This document shows, piece after piece, positions 43,412 through 53,027 of a stretch of 64,000 nt of DNA. The notes beneath the pieces are model-generated. The model had not been told where the DNA came from and did no database searches. It saw only the letters and a program-made list of their open reading frames with translations. Each line of letters begins with the position of its first letter. Position 1 is the stretch's first letter. A program made the translations under genes and the position numbers. The stretch covers positions 1 to 64,000 of the forward strand of contig NZ_VTGX01000007.1 in assembly GCF_009729095.1 (NCBI RefSeq), written 5' to 3'. The DNA comes from Mycolicibacterium sp. CBMA 247 (lineage in GTDB: Bacteria; Actinomycetota; Actinomycetes; Mycobacteriales; Mycobacteriaceae).

Positions 43412-44992
43412 TCAGGCGAACTCGGAGGCCGAGGATTCCACCCAGTCCGACCTCCAGGATTCCGGCGGATCCTCGAGCAGTTCGCCGGGCATGAGCCACT
43501 CGTAGATCTCGGCGTAGGTGCGGCTGCGCAGTCCGTCGACCCTGCGGTTCAGCATGTCCGGGGAGAGGTCGCCGAAGCCGGAAAGCCCCATCGAGGCGAC
43601 GATCTGGGCGGCACTGGCCACCGTGGCGCGTTGGTAGTTGTGCACCCGGGCGGCCTTGTCGGTGACGTCGAGCGCACGGGCGCGGGCCCCGTCCTGGGTG
43701 GCGATACCGGTGGGGCAGTGATTGGTGTGGCATTTGAGCGCCTGGATGCAGCCGACGGCGAACATCATCGCCCTGGCCGCCATGGTGAAATCGGCGCCCT
43801 GGCAGATCCGGCTGACGATGTCGACGCCGCTCGCGACCTTGCCCGAGGCGCCGACCTTGACCCGGTCGCGCAGTCCGGTGCCGACCAGGCAGTTGTGCAC
43901 CAGCATCAGACCTTCGGTCAACGGCATGCCGATGTGGTCCTCGAACTCCACCGGCGCGGCGCCGGTGCCGCCCTCTGACCCGTCGACGATGATGAAATCC
44001 GGCGCGATGCCGGTGTCCAGGATGGCCTTGCAGATCGAGAGGAACTCGGTGCGCGCCCCGACGCACAGCTTGAAGCCGACGGGTTTGCCGCCCGAGAGCC
44101 TGCGCAGCGTGGCGATGAACCCGACCAGTTCGGTGGGCGTGCCGAACGCGGTGTGCGCCGGTGGCGAGACCACCGTGCGCCCGACCGGCACGCCGCGGGT
44201 CGCGGCGATCTCAGGGCTGACCTTTGCGCCCGGCAGCACCCCGCCCAGGCCGGGTTTGGCGCCCTGGGACAGCTTGATCGAGATGGCCTTGACCGTGGGC
44301 AGGACCGCCTTGGCGGCGAACGCGTCGGGATCGAACCGGCCGTCGGCGTCGCGGCAGCCGAAATATCCCGAGCCGATCTCCCAGATCAGGTCGCCGCCGT
44401 TGAGGTGATAAGGGCTGATTCCGCCCTCGCCGGTGTCGTGAGCGAACCCGCCGGCCGCCGCCCCGCGGTTGAGCGCGGTGATGGCATTGGCCGACAGCGC
44501 GCCGAAGCTCATCGCCGAGACGTTGAGCAGTGCGATGTCGTAAGGCTGGGTGCAGTCCTGGCCGCCGAGCGGCACCCGCGGCGCCAGGTCCTCGGCGAAC
44601 CGGGCCCGCAGGGAATGCCGGAGAAACTCGTAGCCGACTGCGTTGACATCGCGTTCGGTGCCGAACGGTTCGTCGCCCTTGGTGTCCTTGGCCCGTTCGT
44701 AGATCAGATCGCGAGTCTCCCGATCGAACGGTGTGGCCTCGGTGTTCGACTCGATGAAGTACTGACGGATCTCCGGCCGGATCAGCTCCATCAGGAACCG
44801 CACGTGGCCCAGGATCGGGTAGGACCGCAGGATGCTGTGGCGGGTCTGCACCAGATCCCAGGTGCCCAGTGCTGCCAAGGCGAACAGCACGGCTGCGGCC
44901 AAAGACCACCCGGCGTGGATCAGCACTGCCGCGAGCGCGGCCAGCACTGCCAATACCCAGACGCCGAAAACGATGAGGGGCCGGATCAGCAC
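43412..44992 (-). CDS. FMN-binding glutamate synthase-like protein, membrane anchored
   Basis: 526 residues from GTG 44992. Two N-terminal hydrophobic helices (about 3-42) anchor it. The rest is the glutamate synthase central/FMN barrel: NVSAMSFGALSANAITALNRGA, SIKLSQGAKPGLGGVLPG, FIIVDGSEGGTGAAP, KVGASGKVASG, and an iron-sulfur-type cysteine cluster CIQALKCHTNHCPTGIAT. It lacks the amidotransferase domain of full GltB, so ammonia-dependent or other FMN oxidoreductase chemistry is likely. A start further upstream (GTG near 45031) is possible. It is divergent from pheS and convergent with the cyclase (5 bases). Confidence 0.87.
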   Translation of the reverse strand: MLIRPLIVFGVWVLAVLAALAAVLIHAGWSLAAAVLFALAALGTWDLVQTRHSILRSYPILGHVRFLMELIRPEIRQYFIESNTEATPFDRETRDLIYERAKDTKGDEPFGTERDVNAVGYEFLRHSLRARFAEDLAPRVPLGGQDCTQPYDIALLNVSAMSFGALSANAITALNRGAAAGGFAHDTGEGGISPYHLNGGDLIWEIGSGYFGCRDADGRFDPDAFAAKAVLPTVKAISIKLSQGAKPGLGGVLPGAKVSPEIAATRGVPVGRTVVSPPAHTAFGTPTELVGFIATLRRLSGGKPVGFKLCVGARTEFLSICKAILDTGIAPDFIIVDGSEGGTGAAPVEFEDHIGMPLTEGLMLVHNCLVGTGLRDRVKVGASGKVASGVDIVSRICQGADFTMAARAMMFAVGCIQALKCHTNHCPTGIATQDGARARALDVTDKAARVHNYQRATVASAAQIVASMGLSGFGDLSPDMLNRRVDGLRSRTYAEIYEWLMPGELLEDPPESWRSDWVESSASEFA

Positions 44993-45046
44993 GGCCAGAA
45001 GGGTAGCTGAGAGGAAAGGCGTTCGGAGCACGACGAGCCGATCGCC

Positions 45047-45052
45047 TATGAT
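45047..45052 (+). promoter_or_regulatory. -10 element TATGAT of leaderless pheS
   Basis: TATGAT matches TATAAT at five of six bases. It is followed by six bases, then the pheS GTG at 45059, the spacing expected for transcription starting at the first base of the start codon. Confidence 0.7.
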
Positions 45053-45058
45053 CGCCGG

Positions 45059-46129
45059 GTGTCCAGCACGCGAGGAGGGCAAACAGATCCTGAGCAGCCC
45101 GGTGATCTCTCCGAAGAAGCCCTGACCAAAGCCGTCAGCGCGGCCCGGCATGCCTTTGAGCTGGCCGGTGACCTTGATGCGTTGGCGCGCGCCAAGACCG
45201 AGCACCTCGGCGATCGTGCACCGATCGCCCTGGCCCGCCAGGCGTTGGCGTCGTTGCCGAAGGCCGACCGCGCCGACGCCGGCAAACGCGTCAACGTCGT
45301 CCGGGCCGAGGCCCAGCGCGCCTATGACGAGCGATTGGCCGCGCTGCGCGCCGAGCGCGACGCCGCGGTGCTGGTCGCCGAACGCATCGACGTGACGCTG
45401 CCTTCGACCCGTCAGCCGGTGGGTGCCCGGCACCCGATCACGATCCTGGCCGAGAACGTCGCCGACACCTTCGTCGCGATGGGCTGGGAACTGGCCGAGG
45501 GGCCTGAGGTCGAGACCGAGCAGTTCAACTTCGATGCCCTGAATTTCCCGCCGGATCATCCGGCCCGCAGCGTGATGGACACCTTCCAGATCGCCCCGGA
45601 CGGGTCGCGGCAGGTGCTACGCACCCACACCTCGCCGGTGCAGATCCGGGCGCTGCTGGAGCGCGAGCTGCCGGTCTACATCATCTCGATCGGGCGGACC
45701 TTCCGCACCGATGAACTGGATTCCACCCACACGCCGGTCTTCCACCAGGTGGAGGGGCTGGCGGTGGACAAGGGTCTGACGATGGCGCACCTGCGCGGCA
45801 CGTTGGACGCGTTCGCGCGGGCCCAGTTCGGGCCGGCGGGGCGCACCCGGTTCCGGCCGCACTTCTTCCCGTTCACCGAGCCGTCTGCCGAGGTGGACAT
45901 CTGGTTCCCCGGTAAGAAGGGCGGCCCCGGCTGGGTCGAATGGGGCGGCTGCGGCATGGTCAACCCGAATGTGTTGCGTGCGTGCGGTATCGATCCCGAC
46001 GTCTACTCCGGATTTGCCTTCGGCATGGGATTGGAGCGAACCCTGCAGTTCCGCAATGGAATTCCCGACATGCGCGACATGGTCGAGGGTGATGTCCGGT
46101 TCTCGCTGCCGTTCGGGGTCGGTGCCTGA
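45059..46129 (+). CDS. pheS: Phenylalanyl-tRNA synthetase alpha subunit
   Basis: 356 residues. An N-terminal coiled-coil tRNA-binding arm (about 15-100) precedes the class II catalytic core. Supporting stretches: HPITILAENVADTFVAMGWE, VLRTHTSPVQIRALLERELP, TDELDSTHTPVFHQVEGLAVDKG, WVEWGGCGMVNPNVLRACG and FAFGMGLERTLQFRNGIPDMRDM (motif 3). It forms the alpha2-beta2 enzyme with PheT. The stop overlaps the pheT ATG (TGATG). Leaderless start at GTG 45059. Confidence 0.98.
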   Translation: MSSTRGGQTDPEQPGDLSEEALTKAVSAARHAFELAGDLDALARAKTEHLGDRAPIALARQALASLPKADRADAGKRVNVVRAEAQRAYDERLAALRAERDAAVLVAERIDVTLPSTRQPVGARHPITILAENVADTFVAMGWELAEGPEVETEQFNFDALNFPPDHPARSVMDTFQIAPDGSRQVLRTHTSPVQIRALLERELPVYIISIGRTFRTDELDSTHTPVFHQVEGLAVDKGLTMAHLRGTLDAFARAQFGPAGRTRFRPHFFPFTEPSAEVDIWFPGKKGGPGWVEWGGCGMVNPNVLRACGIDPDVYSGFAFGMGLERTLQFRNGIPDMRDMVEGDVRFSLPFGVGA

Positions 46130-48618
46130 TGCGGATTCCTTTCAGCTGGCTGCGTGAGGCCGTCCGTACCGGCGCCCCGGATTGGGACGCGTCCGTGGAG
46201 GAACTCGAGGAGACGTTCATCCGGATCGGCCACGAGGTCGAGGAGATCATCCCGGTCGGCCCGGTGAGTGGTCCGCTGACCATCGGCCGGGTCGCCGAGA
46301 TCGAGGAACTGACCGAGTTCAAGAAACCCATCCGGGCTTGCAAGGTCGATGTCGGTGAATCGGAGCTGCGCGACATCGTCTGTGGAGCAACGAATTTCGC
46401 GGTGGGCGATCTGGTGGTGGCGGCGCTGCCCGGGACAGTCCTGCCCGGCGGTTTCACCATCGCCACGCGCAAGACCTACGGCCGGGTCTCCGACGGCATG
46501 ATCTGTTCGGCATCGGAGATGAACCTGGGCGTCGAGGGGGCCGGCATCCTGGTACTGCCGGCCGGAACCGCCGAACCGGGCACTCCGGCCGCGGAGGTCC
46601 TGGGCCTCGACGATGCGGTGTTCCACCTGGCCATCACGCCGGATCGCGGCTACTGCCTGTCGGTGCGTGGGCTGGCCCGAGAGATTGCTTGCGCCCACGA
46701 CCTGAACTTCGTCGATCTGGCCGACGTGGCGCCGCTGCCGGCCGAAGGGGAGGCCTGGCCGCTGACCGTGCAGCCCGGAACCGGGGTGCAGCGCTTCGGG
46801 TTACGCCCGGTCACCGGCGTCGACCCGGCCGCGGTGTCGCCGTGGTGGTTGCAGCGGCGGTTGATGCTCAGCGGCATCCGGGCCATCTCGCCGGCCGTCG
46901 ACGTGACCAACTACGTCATGCTCGAACTCGGCCACCCGATGCACGCCCACGACAGCAGCCTGATCACCGGCGGCTTCGCGGTGCGATTCGCCCGCGACGG
47001 CGAAAAGGTCGTCACGCTCGATGATGTCGAGCGCACCCTGAACTCGGCCGACGTGCTGATCGTCGATGACGTCGCGACCGCCGCGATCGGCGGTGTGATG
47101 GGTGCGGGCACCACCGAGGTGCGCGATTCCACCACCGATGTGCTGCTGGAGGCCGCGGTGTGGGATCCGGCCGCGGTGTCGCGCACACAGCGCCGCCTGC
47201 ACCTGGCCAGTGAGGCCGGCCGCCGCTATGAGCGGTCGGTTGACCCGGCCATTTCGGTTGCCGCACTTGACCGTTGCGCGACCCTGCTGGCCGAGATCGC
47301 CGGCGGCACGGTGGCACCAACGCTCACCGACTGGCGTGCCGACGACCGGCAGGACTTCTCGCAGCCCGCCATCGAGATCCCGGTGGACCTGCCCGACCGC
47401 ACCGCGGGAGTCGAGTACCCCGCAGGCACCACGGCCCGTCGGCTCACCCAGATCGGCGCTGCTGTGGCTGCGGGCGCGGGCAACGAAGTACTCACCGTCA
47501 CGCCGCCCAGTTGGCGGCCCGATCTGCGTCAGCGTGCTGACCTGATCGAGGAAGTGCTGCGACTGGAGGGGCTGGAGTCCATCCCGTCGGTGCTGCCGAC
47601 GGCCCCGGCAGGGCGCGGCCTGACCACGGTCCAGAAGCGTCGCCGTGCGATCGGAAAATCGTTGGCGCTGGCCGGATTCGTCGAGGTCCTGCCCACCCCG
47701 TTCCTGCCCGCCGGGGTGTTCGACGCGTGGGGCCTGGCCCAGGAGGATCCGCGCCGCAATGCCACCAAGGTGCTCAACCCGCTGGAGGCCGACCGGCCGC
47801 AGCTGGCCACCACGTTGCTGCCCGGGTTGCTGGAGGCGTTGGGCCGCAACGTATCCCGTGGTGCCAGCGACGTCGCGCTGTTCGCGATCGCGCAGGTGGT
47901 GCAACGCAGCGAGCAGACCCGGTCCGTCGAGCGCATCCCGAATGACCGCAGGCCCACCGACGAGGAGATCGCCGGGCTGGACGCCTCGTTGCCGCATCAG
48001 CCGCAGCACGTCGCGGCGGTGCTGGCCGGGCTGCGTGAGCCCGCGGGGCCGTGGGGACCGGGACGTCCGGTCGAGGCCGCCGACGCGTTCGAGGCGGTAC
48101 GGGTGATCGGCCGGGCCGCCGGAGTGGAGTTCACCTTCCGCGGCGCCCAGGAGCTGCCGTGGCATCCGGGACGCTGCGCCGAGGTGCTCATCGGTGACAC
48201 TGTCGTGGGTTACGCCGGCCAGCTGCATCCGGCGGTCGTCGAGCGGACGGGGCTGCCCAAGGGCTCCTGCGCCGTCGAACTCGATCTCGATGCCGTGCCG
48301 ATCGTCGAGGCGCTGCCCGCACCGTTGGTGTCACCGTTTCCCGCGGTGTTCCAGGACATCAGCGTGGTCGTCGGCGACGATGTGGCCGCGGCCACCGTCG
48401 TCGACGCCGTCCGCGACGGGGCCGGCGAGCTATTGGAGGACGTCCGGCTGTTCGACGTCTACACCGGCCCGCAGATCGGGGAGGGCCGCAAGTCGCTCAC
48501 CTTGGCACTGCGGTTCCGGGCCGCCGACCGGACCCTGACCGAGGACGAGGCGAGTGCTGCCCGCGACGCCGCGGTTGCCGTGGCCGGCGAGCGGGTCGGA
48601 GCCGTGCTGCGCGGCTGA
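46129..48618 (+). CDS. pheT: Phenylalanyl-tRNA synthetase beta subunit
   Basis: 829 residues, the full bacterial length. Domains in order: EMAP-type tRNA-binding domain (about 40-150; RACKVDVGESELRDIVCGA), B3/B4 editing region (SPAVDVTNYVMLELGHPMHAH), B5 domain (about 400-475), catalytic-like core (TPFLPAGVFDAWGL, VLNPLEADRPQLATTLLPG), and C-terminal anticodon-binding FDX-ACB domain (SPFPAVFQDISVVVGDD to RFRAADRTLTEDEA). The editing domain hydrolyses mischarged Tyr-tRNA-Phe. It is translationally coupled to pheS. Confidence 0.98.
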   Translation: MRIPFSWLREAVRTGAPDWDASVEELEETFIRIGHEVEEIIPVGPVSGPLTIGRVAEIEELTEFKKPIRACKVDVGESELRDIVCGATNFAVGDLVVAALPGTVLPGGFTIATRKTYGRVSDGMICSASEMNLGVEGAGILVLPAGTAEPGTPAAEVLGLDDAVFHLAITPDRGYCLSVRGLAREIACAHDLNFVDLADVAPLPAEGEAWPLTVQPGTGVQRFGLRPVTGVDPAAVSPWWLQRRLMLSGIRAISPAVDVTNYVMLELGHPMHAHDSSLITGGFAVRFARDGEKVVTLDDVERTLNSADVLIVDDVATAAIGGVMGAGTTEVRDSTTDVLLEAAVWDPAAVSRTQRRLHLASEAGRRYERSVDPAISVAALDRCATLLAEIAGGTVAPTLTDWRADDRQDFSQPAIEIPVDLPDRTAGVEYPAGTTARRLTQIGAAVAAGAGNEVLTVTPPSWRPDLRQRADLIEEVLRLEGLESIPSVLPTAPAGRGLTTVQKRRRAIGKSLALAGFVEVLPTPFLPAGVFDAWGLAQEDPRRNATKVLNPLEADRPQLATTLLPGLLEALGRNVSRGASDVALFAIAQVVQRSEQTRSVERIPNDRRPTDEEIAGLDASLPHQPQHVAAVLAGLREPAGPWGPGRPVEAADAFEAVRVIGRAAGVEFTFRGAQELPWHPGRCAEVLIGDTVVGYAGQLHPAVVERTGLPKGSCAVELDLDAVPIVEALPAPLVSPFPAVFQDISVVVGDDVAAATVVDAVRDGAGELLEDVRLFDVYTGPQIGEGRKSLTLALRFRAADRTLTEDEASAARDAAVAVAGERVGAVLRG

Positions 48619-48655
48619 TTTTTGAGCTCGTTGGCACCAGGCCGATTAATGAGTT

Positions 48656-48691
48656 TGCATCTGCATGCATAAGAATGCAGAATTGTTGCAT
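48656..48691. promoter_or_regulatory. ARG-box-like TGCAT repeats upstream of argC
   Basis: Clustered half-sites: TGCAT at 48656 and 48666, ATGCA at 48675-48679, and TTGCAT at 48687 overlapping the argC ATG. TGCAT-AAGA-ATGCA (48666-48679) is a perfect inverted repeat. The layout suits a hexameric ArgR contacting two adjacent operators; argR itself lies within the operon. Confidence 0.7.
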
Positions 48692-49724
48692 GACTTCGAT
48701 AGCGGTGGCCGGCGCCAGCGGCTACGCCGGCGGAGAGATCCTGCGATTGCTGCTCGGGCACCCGGCCTACGCTGACGGCCGGTTGACCATCGGGGCGTTG
48801 ACCGCGGCCTCCAATGCCGGGACCAGCATCGCCGAGCACCACCCGCACCTGCTGCCGTTGGCCTCGCGCGTTCTGGAAGCCACCGACGTCGAGGTGCTGG
48901 CCGGTCATGACGTGGTGTTCCTGGGGTTGCCGCACGGGCATTCCGCGGCGCTGGCCGAACAACTCGGTCCCGACACCCTGATCATCGACTGCGGTGCGGA
49001 CTTCCGGCTGACCAACGCCGCCGACTGGGAGAAGTTCTACGGTTCGGCGCACGCCGGCAGCTGGCCTTACGGGTTGCCGGAGCTGCCCGGCGCCCGTGAC
49101 CGGCTGATGGGCACCAAGCGGATCGCGGTGCCGGGCTGCTATCCGACCGCCGCGCTGCTGGCGCTGCTGCCCGCTGTTGCCGCCGATCTCGTGGAACCCG
49201 CCGTCACGGTGGTCGCCGTCAGCGGCACCTCGGGCGCGGGCAAGTCCGCGAAGGTCGACCTGCTGGGCTCCGAGGTGATCGGCTCGGCACGCGCCTACAG
49301 CATCGCCGGCAAGCACCGGCACACCCCGGAGATCGTCCAGGGACTGCGGTCGGTGACCGACAAGGACGTCACCGTCTCGTTCACCCCGGTGCTGATCCCC
49401 ACCGCGCGCGGCATCCTGGCCACCTGCACCGCCCGGACCGAAGCCTCCGCCGAGGAGATCCGGGCCGCCTACGAAAAGGCCTACGACGCAGAGCCGTTCA
49501 TCCACCTGCTGCCCGAGGGGCAGCTGCCCAAGACCGGATCGGTGATCGGAAGCAATGCCGCGCAGCTCGCGGTCGCCGTAGATGAGCAAGCGAAGACGAT
49601 GGTGGCCATCGCCGCCATCGACAACCTCACCAAGGGCACCGGCGGCGCCGCGGTGCAGTCGATGAACCTGGCGCTGGGCTGGCCCGAAACCGAAGGACTG
49701 TCGATCGTGGGAGTGGCACCGTGA
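48690..49724 (+). CDS. argC: N-acetyl-gamma-glutamyl-phosphate reductase
   Basis: 344 residues. NADP-binding TSIAVAGASGYAGGEILRLL. The catalytic Cys is in RIAVPGCYPTAALLAL, with the preceding substrate segment WPYGLPEL and C-terminal HRHTPEI carrying the catalytic His. It performs the third step of arginine synthesis, reducing N-acetylglutamyl-5-phosphate to the semialdehyde. ATG 48690 is chosen because upstream open codons lie in the operator. It is first gene of the arginine operon; the stop overlaps argJ by four bases. Confidence 0.97.
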   Translation: MTSIAVAGASGYAGGEILRLLLGHPAYADGRLTIGALTAASNAGTSIAEHHPHLLPLASRVLEATDVEVLAGHDVVFLGLPHGHSAALAEQLGPDTLIIDCGADFRLTNAADWEKFYGSAHAGSWPYGLPELPGARDRLMGTKRIAVPGCYPTAALLALLPAVAADLVEPAVTVVAVSGTSGAGKSAKVDLLGSEVIGSARAYSIAGKHRHTPEIVQGLRSVTDKDVTVSFTPVLIPTARGILATCTARTEASAEEIRAAYEKAYDAEPFIHLLPEGQLPKTGSVIGSNAAQLAVAVDEQAKTMVAIAAIDNLTKGTGGAAVQSMNLALGWPETEGLSIVGVAP

Positions 49725-50977
49725 CACCGGAGCCGGAGGCGACAATGTCGCCTGAGCAAGTGACAGGAGGCAGCAAGCTGGTTCGCACACAAGGCGTCAC
49801 CGCCGCGGCGGGCTTTCGGGCGGCCGGCATCGCCGCCGGGATCAAGGCATCCGGTGCACCGGACCTGGCGTTGGTGTTCAACGAGGGGCCGGACTACGCC
49901 GCGGCGGGCGTGTTCACCCGCAACAAGATCAAGGCTGCGCCGGTGCAGTGGTCACAACAGGTGCTGACCACCGGTCGGCTGCGTGCGGTGGTCCTGAACT
50001 CGGGCGGCGCCAACGCCTGCACCGGCCCGCTGGGCTTCCAGGACACGCATGCCACCGCCGAGGCCGTGGCCGCGGCGTTGAGCGACTGGGGCACCGAGAC
50101 GGGTGCCATCGAGGTTGCGGTGTGCTCCACCGGCCTGATCGGTGATCGGTTGCCGATGGACAAGATGCTGGCCGGCGTCACCGAGATCGTGCACGAGATC
50201 GCCGGCGGTCTGACCGGGGGAGACGATGCGGCACGGGCGATCATGACCACCGACACCGTGCCCAAACAGGTTGCGCTGCATCACTCGGTGGAATCGGGGG
50301 AGAACTGGACCCTGGGTGGGATGGCCAAGGGTGCCGGGATGCTGGCACCGTCACTGGCCACCATGCTGGTGGTGCTGACCACCGACGCGGTCGCCGATGC
50401 CGCGGCGCTGGACACCGCCCTGAAACGGGCCGCGGCACTGACCTTCGACCGGCTCGACGTGGACGGCAGCTGCTCGACCAACGACACCGTACTGCTGCTC
50501 GCGTCCGGCGCCAGCGAGATCGCCCCCAGCCAGGACGACCTCGACGAGGCAGTCCTGCGGGTCTGCGATGACCTGTGCGCCCAGCTGCAGGCCGACGCCG
50601 AAGGCGTCACCAAGCGCGTCGTCATCACCGTCACCGGCGCCGACAGCGAGGACGACGCGCTGGTCGCGGCGCGCGTCATCGCCCGCGACAGCCTGGTCAA
50701 GACCGCGCTGTTCGGCTCCGACCCCAACTGGGGCCGGGTCCTGGCCGCGGTCGGCATCGCCCCGGTGAAGCTGGATCCGGAACGGATCAGCGTGTCGTTC
50801 AACGGATCTCCGGTGTGTATCGACGGGGCCGGCGCACCGGGTGCGCGCGATGTCGATCTGTCCGGCGAGGACATCGCCGTGGTCGTCGATCTGGCCGTCG
50901 GCGGAGCCTCGGCATCCATCAGGACCACCGACCTATCCCACGCCTACGTCGAAGAGAACTCGGCCTACAGCTCATGA
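49721..50977 (+). CDS. argJ: Glutamate N-acetyltransferase / amino-acid acetyltransferase
   Basis: 418 residues. ArgJ self-cleaves at a conserved Ala-Thr; here the sequence is MAKGAGMLAPSLATMLVVLT, with the Thr becoming the beta-chain nucleophile. NSGGANACTGPLG forms the oxyanion region and FGSDPNWGRVLAAVG a C-terminal signature. It recycles acetyl from N-acetylornithine to glutamate, making the pathway cyclic, which fits the absence of an argE in the operon. The start is GTG 49721 overlapping the argC stop; ATG 49745 is an alternative that would remove only a poorly conserved leader. Confidence 0.97.
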   Translation: MTPEPEATMSPEQVTGGSKLVRTQGVTAAAGFRAAGIAAGIKASGAPDLALVFNEGPDYAAAGVFTRNKIKAAPVQWSQQVLTTGRLRAVVLNSGGANACTGPLGFQDTHATAEAVAAALSDWGTETGAIEVAVCSTGLIGDRLPMDKMLAGVTEIVHEIAGGLTGGDDAARAIMTTDTVPKQVALHHSVESGENWTLGGMAKGAGMLAPSLATMLVVLTTDAVADAAALDTALKRAAALTFDRLDVDGSCSTNDTVLLLASGASEIAPSQDDLDEAVLRVCDDLCAQLQADAEGVTKRVVITVTGADSEDDALVAARVIARDSLVKTALFGSDPNWGRVLAAVGIAPVKLDPERISVSFNGSPVCIDGAGAPGARDVDLSGEDIAVVVDLAVGGASASIRTTDLSHAYVEENSAYSS

Positions 50978-51855
50978 GCACCCCCGCCGTCGAGCGCGGC
51001 GTCAAGGCCCAGGTGCTCGCCTCGGCACTGCCGTGGCTCAAACAGCTGCACGGCAAGATCGTCGTCGTCAAGTACGGCGGCAACGCCATGACCGACGACA
51101 CCCTCAAGGCGGCCTTCGCCGCCGACATGGTGTTCCTGCGCAATTGCGGTATCCACCCCGTGGTGGTGCACGGAGGCGGGCCGCAGATCAGCGCGATGCT
51201 CAAGAAGCTCGGCATCCCAGGTGATTTCAAGGGCGGCTTCCGGGTGACCACCCCCGAGGTCCTCGATGTGGCACGCATGGTGTTGTTCGGTCAGGTGGGC
51301 CGGGAACTGGTCAACCTGATCAACGCCCACGGGCCGTACGCGGTGGGCCTCACCGGTGAGGACGCGCATCTGTTCACCGCGGTGCGGCGCAGGGTCACCG
51401 TGGACGGGGTGGCCACCGATATCGGACTGGTCGGCGACGTCGAACGTGTCAACGCCGAATCGCTGCTGGATCTCATTGCGGCAGGGCGGATTCCGGTGGT
51501 CTCGACCATCGGGCCGGACGCTGACGGCGTGGTGCACAACATCAACGCCGACACCGCGGCTGCGGCCCTGGCGGAAGCGCTGGGTGCGGAGAAGCTGGTC
51601 ATGCTCACCGATGTGGAGGGTCTCTACACCGATTGGCCCGACCGCTCCTCGCTGGTGAGCGAGATCGACACCGCCGCGCTGACACAGCTTCTGCCGTCGC
51701 TGGAGTCGGGCATGGTGCCCAAGATCGAGGCCTGCCTGCGCGCGGTGGCCGGCGGGGTGCCGAGTGCGCACGTTATCGACGGCCGCGTCGAACACTGTGT
51801 TCTCGTAGAGCTTTTCACCGATGAAGGAACCGGAACCAAGGTGGTAAACCCGTGA
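50974..51855 (+). CDS. argB: Acetylglutamate kinase
   Basis: 293 residues of the amino acid kinase fold. Phosphate-binding KIVVVKYGGNAM, VVVHGGGPQIS, the acetylglutamate-binding FRVTTPEVLDVARMVL, and NINADTAAAALAEALGAEKLVMLTDVEGLY. An N-terminal helix of ~20 residues precedes the core, a feature linked to arginine feedback-sensitive hexameric enzymes. ATG overlaps the argJ stop as ATGA. Confidence 0.97.
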   Translation: MSTPAVERGVKAQVLASALPWLKQLHGKIVVVKYGGNAMTDDTLKAAFAADMVFLRNCGIHPVVVHGGGPQISAMLKKLGIPGDFKGGFRVTTPEVLDVARMVLFGQVGRELVNLINAHGPYAVGLTGEDAHLFTAVRRRVTVDGVATDIGLVGDVERVNAESLLDLIAAGRIPVVSTIGPDADGVVHNINADTAAAALAEALGAEKLVMLTDVEGLYTDWPDRSSLVSEIDTAALTQLLPSLESGMVPKIEACLRAVAGGVPSAHVIDGRVEHCVLVELFTDEGTGTKVVNP

Positions 51856-53027
51856 CTCTCCAAGACCGCTGGGAAGCGGTGATGATGAACAACTACGGCA
51901 CCCCGCCGTTGGCCCTGGCCAGCGGTGACGGCGCCGTGGTCACCGATGCCGACGGCAAGTCCTATCTGGACCTGCTCGGCGGTATCGCGGTCAACCTGCT
52001 CGGGCATCGCCACCCGGCGGTCATCGAGGCCGTCACCACCCAGCTCAACACGCTGGGCCACACCTCCAACCTGTACGCCACCGAGCCGGGTATCGCCCTG
52101 GCCGAAGCACTGGTCGGGCACCTGGGAACCCAGGCGCGGGTGTTTTTCTGCAATTCGGGCACCGAGGCCAACGAGGTGGCCTTCAAGATCACCCGGCTCA
52201 CCGGCAAGACGAATATCGTTGCCGCCCAAGGCGCATTCCACGGCCGCACGATGGGATCGTTGGCATTGACCGGCCAGCCCACCAAGCAGGCGCCGTTCGA
52301 GCCGTTGCCGGGCAACGTCACCCACGTGCCCTACGGCGATGTGGAAGCCCTTGCGGCCGCAGTCGATTCGGATACCGCCGCGGTATTCCTGGAACCGATC
52401 ATGGGGGAGGGCGGCGTCGTCGTCCCGCCTGCCGGATACCTGGCGAAAGCCCGCGAGATCACCGCCGAACACGGTGCACTGCTGGTGCTCGACGAGGTGC
52501 AGACGGGGGTGGGACGTACTGGAGCTTTTTATGCCCATCAGCACGACGGCGTCACCCCCGACATGGTGACGCTGGCCAAGGGCCTCGGCGGCGGGTTGCC
52601 GATCGGCGCCTGCCTGGCCATCGGGGCGGCCGGTGATCTCCTCACCCCTGGCCTGCACGGCAGCACCTTCGGCGGCAACCCGGTGTGCACGGCGGCCGCG
52701 CTGGCTGTGCTCAAGGCGCTGTCCGACGGGGACCTCATCGCGCGCGCCGGGGTACTCGGCAAGACCCTGAGCCACGGTATCGAGGAGCTGGGTCATCCGC
52801 TGGTGGACCACGTGCGCGGCAAGGGCCTGCTGCAGGGCGTGGTGCTGACCGCGCCCAGCGCCAAGGCCGTCGAAGCTGCGGCACGCGACGCCGGTTTCCT
52901 GGTGAATGCCGCTGCCGCTGACGTAATCCGGCTGGCGCCGCCGCTGATCATCACCGAACCGCAGATCGAGACGTTCCTGTCCGCTCTGCCCGCCGTTCTC
53001 GATACCGCTGTGGAGGCTGCTTCATGA
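51852..53027 (+). CDS. argD: Acetylornithine aminotransferase
   Basis: 391 residues, PLP-dependent class III aminotransferase. LYATEPGIALAEALVGHLG and FFCNSGTEANEVAFKITR form the cofactor phosphate loop; LLVLDEVQTGVGRTGAFYAH holds the PLP-contacting Asp. The Schiff-base Lys is in DMVTLAKGLGGGLPIGA. It converts N-acetylglutamate semialdehyde to N-acetylornithine. GTG 51852 overlaps the argB stop. Confidence 0.97.
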   Translation: MTLQDRWEAVMMNNYGTPPLALASGDGAVVTDADGKSYLDLLGGIAVNLLGHRHPAVIEAVTTQLNTLGHTSNLYATEPGIALAEALVGHLGTQARVFFCNSGTEANEVAFKITRLTGKTNIVAAQGAFHGRTMGSLALTGQPTKQAPFEPLPGNVTHVPYGDVEALAAAVDSDTAAVFLEPIMGEGGVVVPPAGYLAKAREITAEHGALLVLDEVQTGVGRTGAFYAHQHDGVTPDMVTLAKGLGGGLPIGACLAIGAAGDLLTPGLHGSTFGGNPVCTAAALAVLKALSDGDLIARAGVLGKTLSHGIEELGHPLVDHVRGKGLLQGVVLTAPSAKAVEAAARDAGFLVNAAAADVIRLAPPLIITEPQIETFLSALPAVLDTAVEAAS

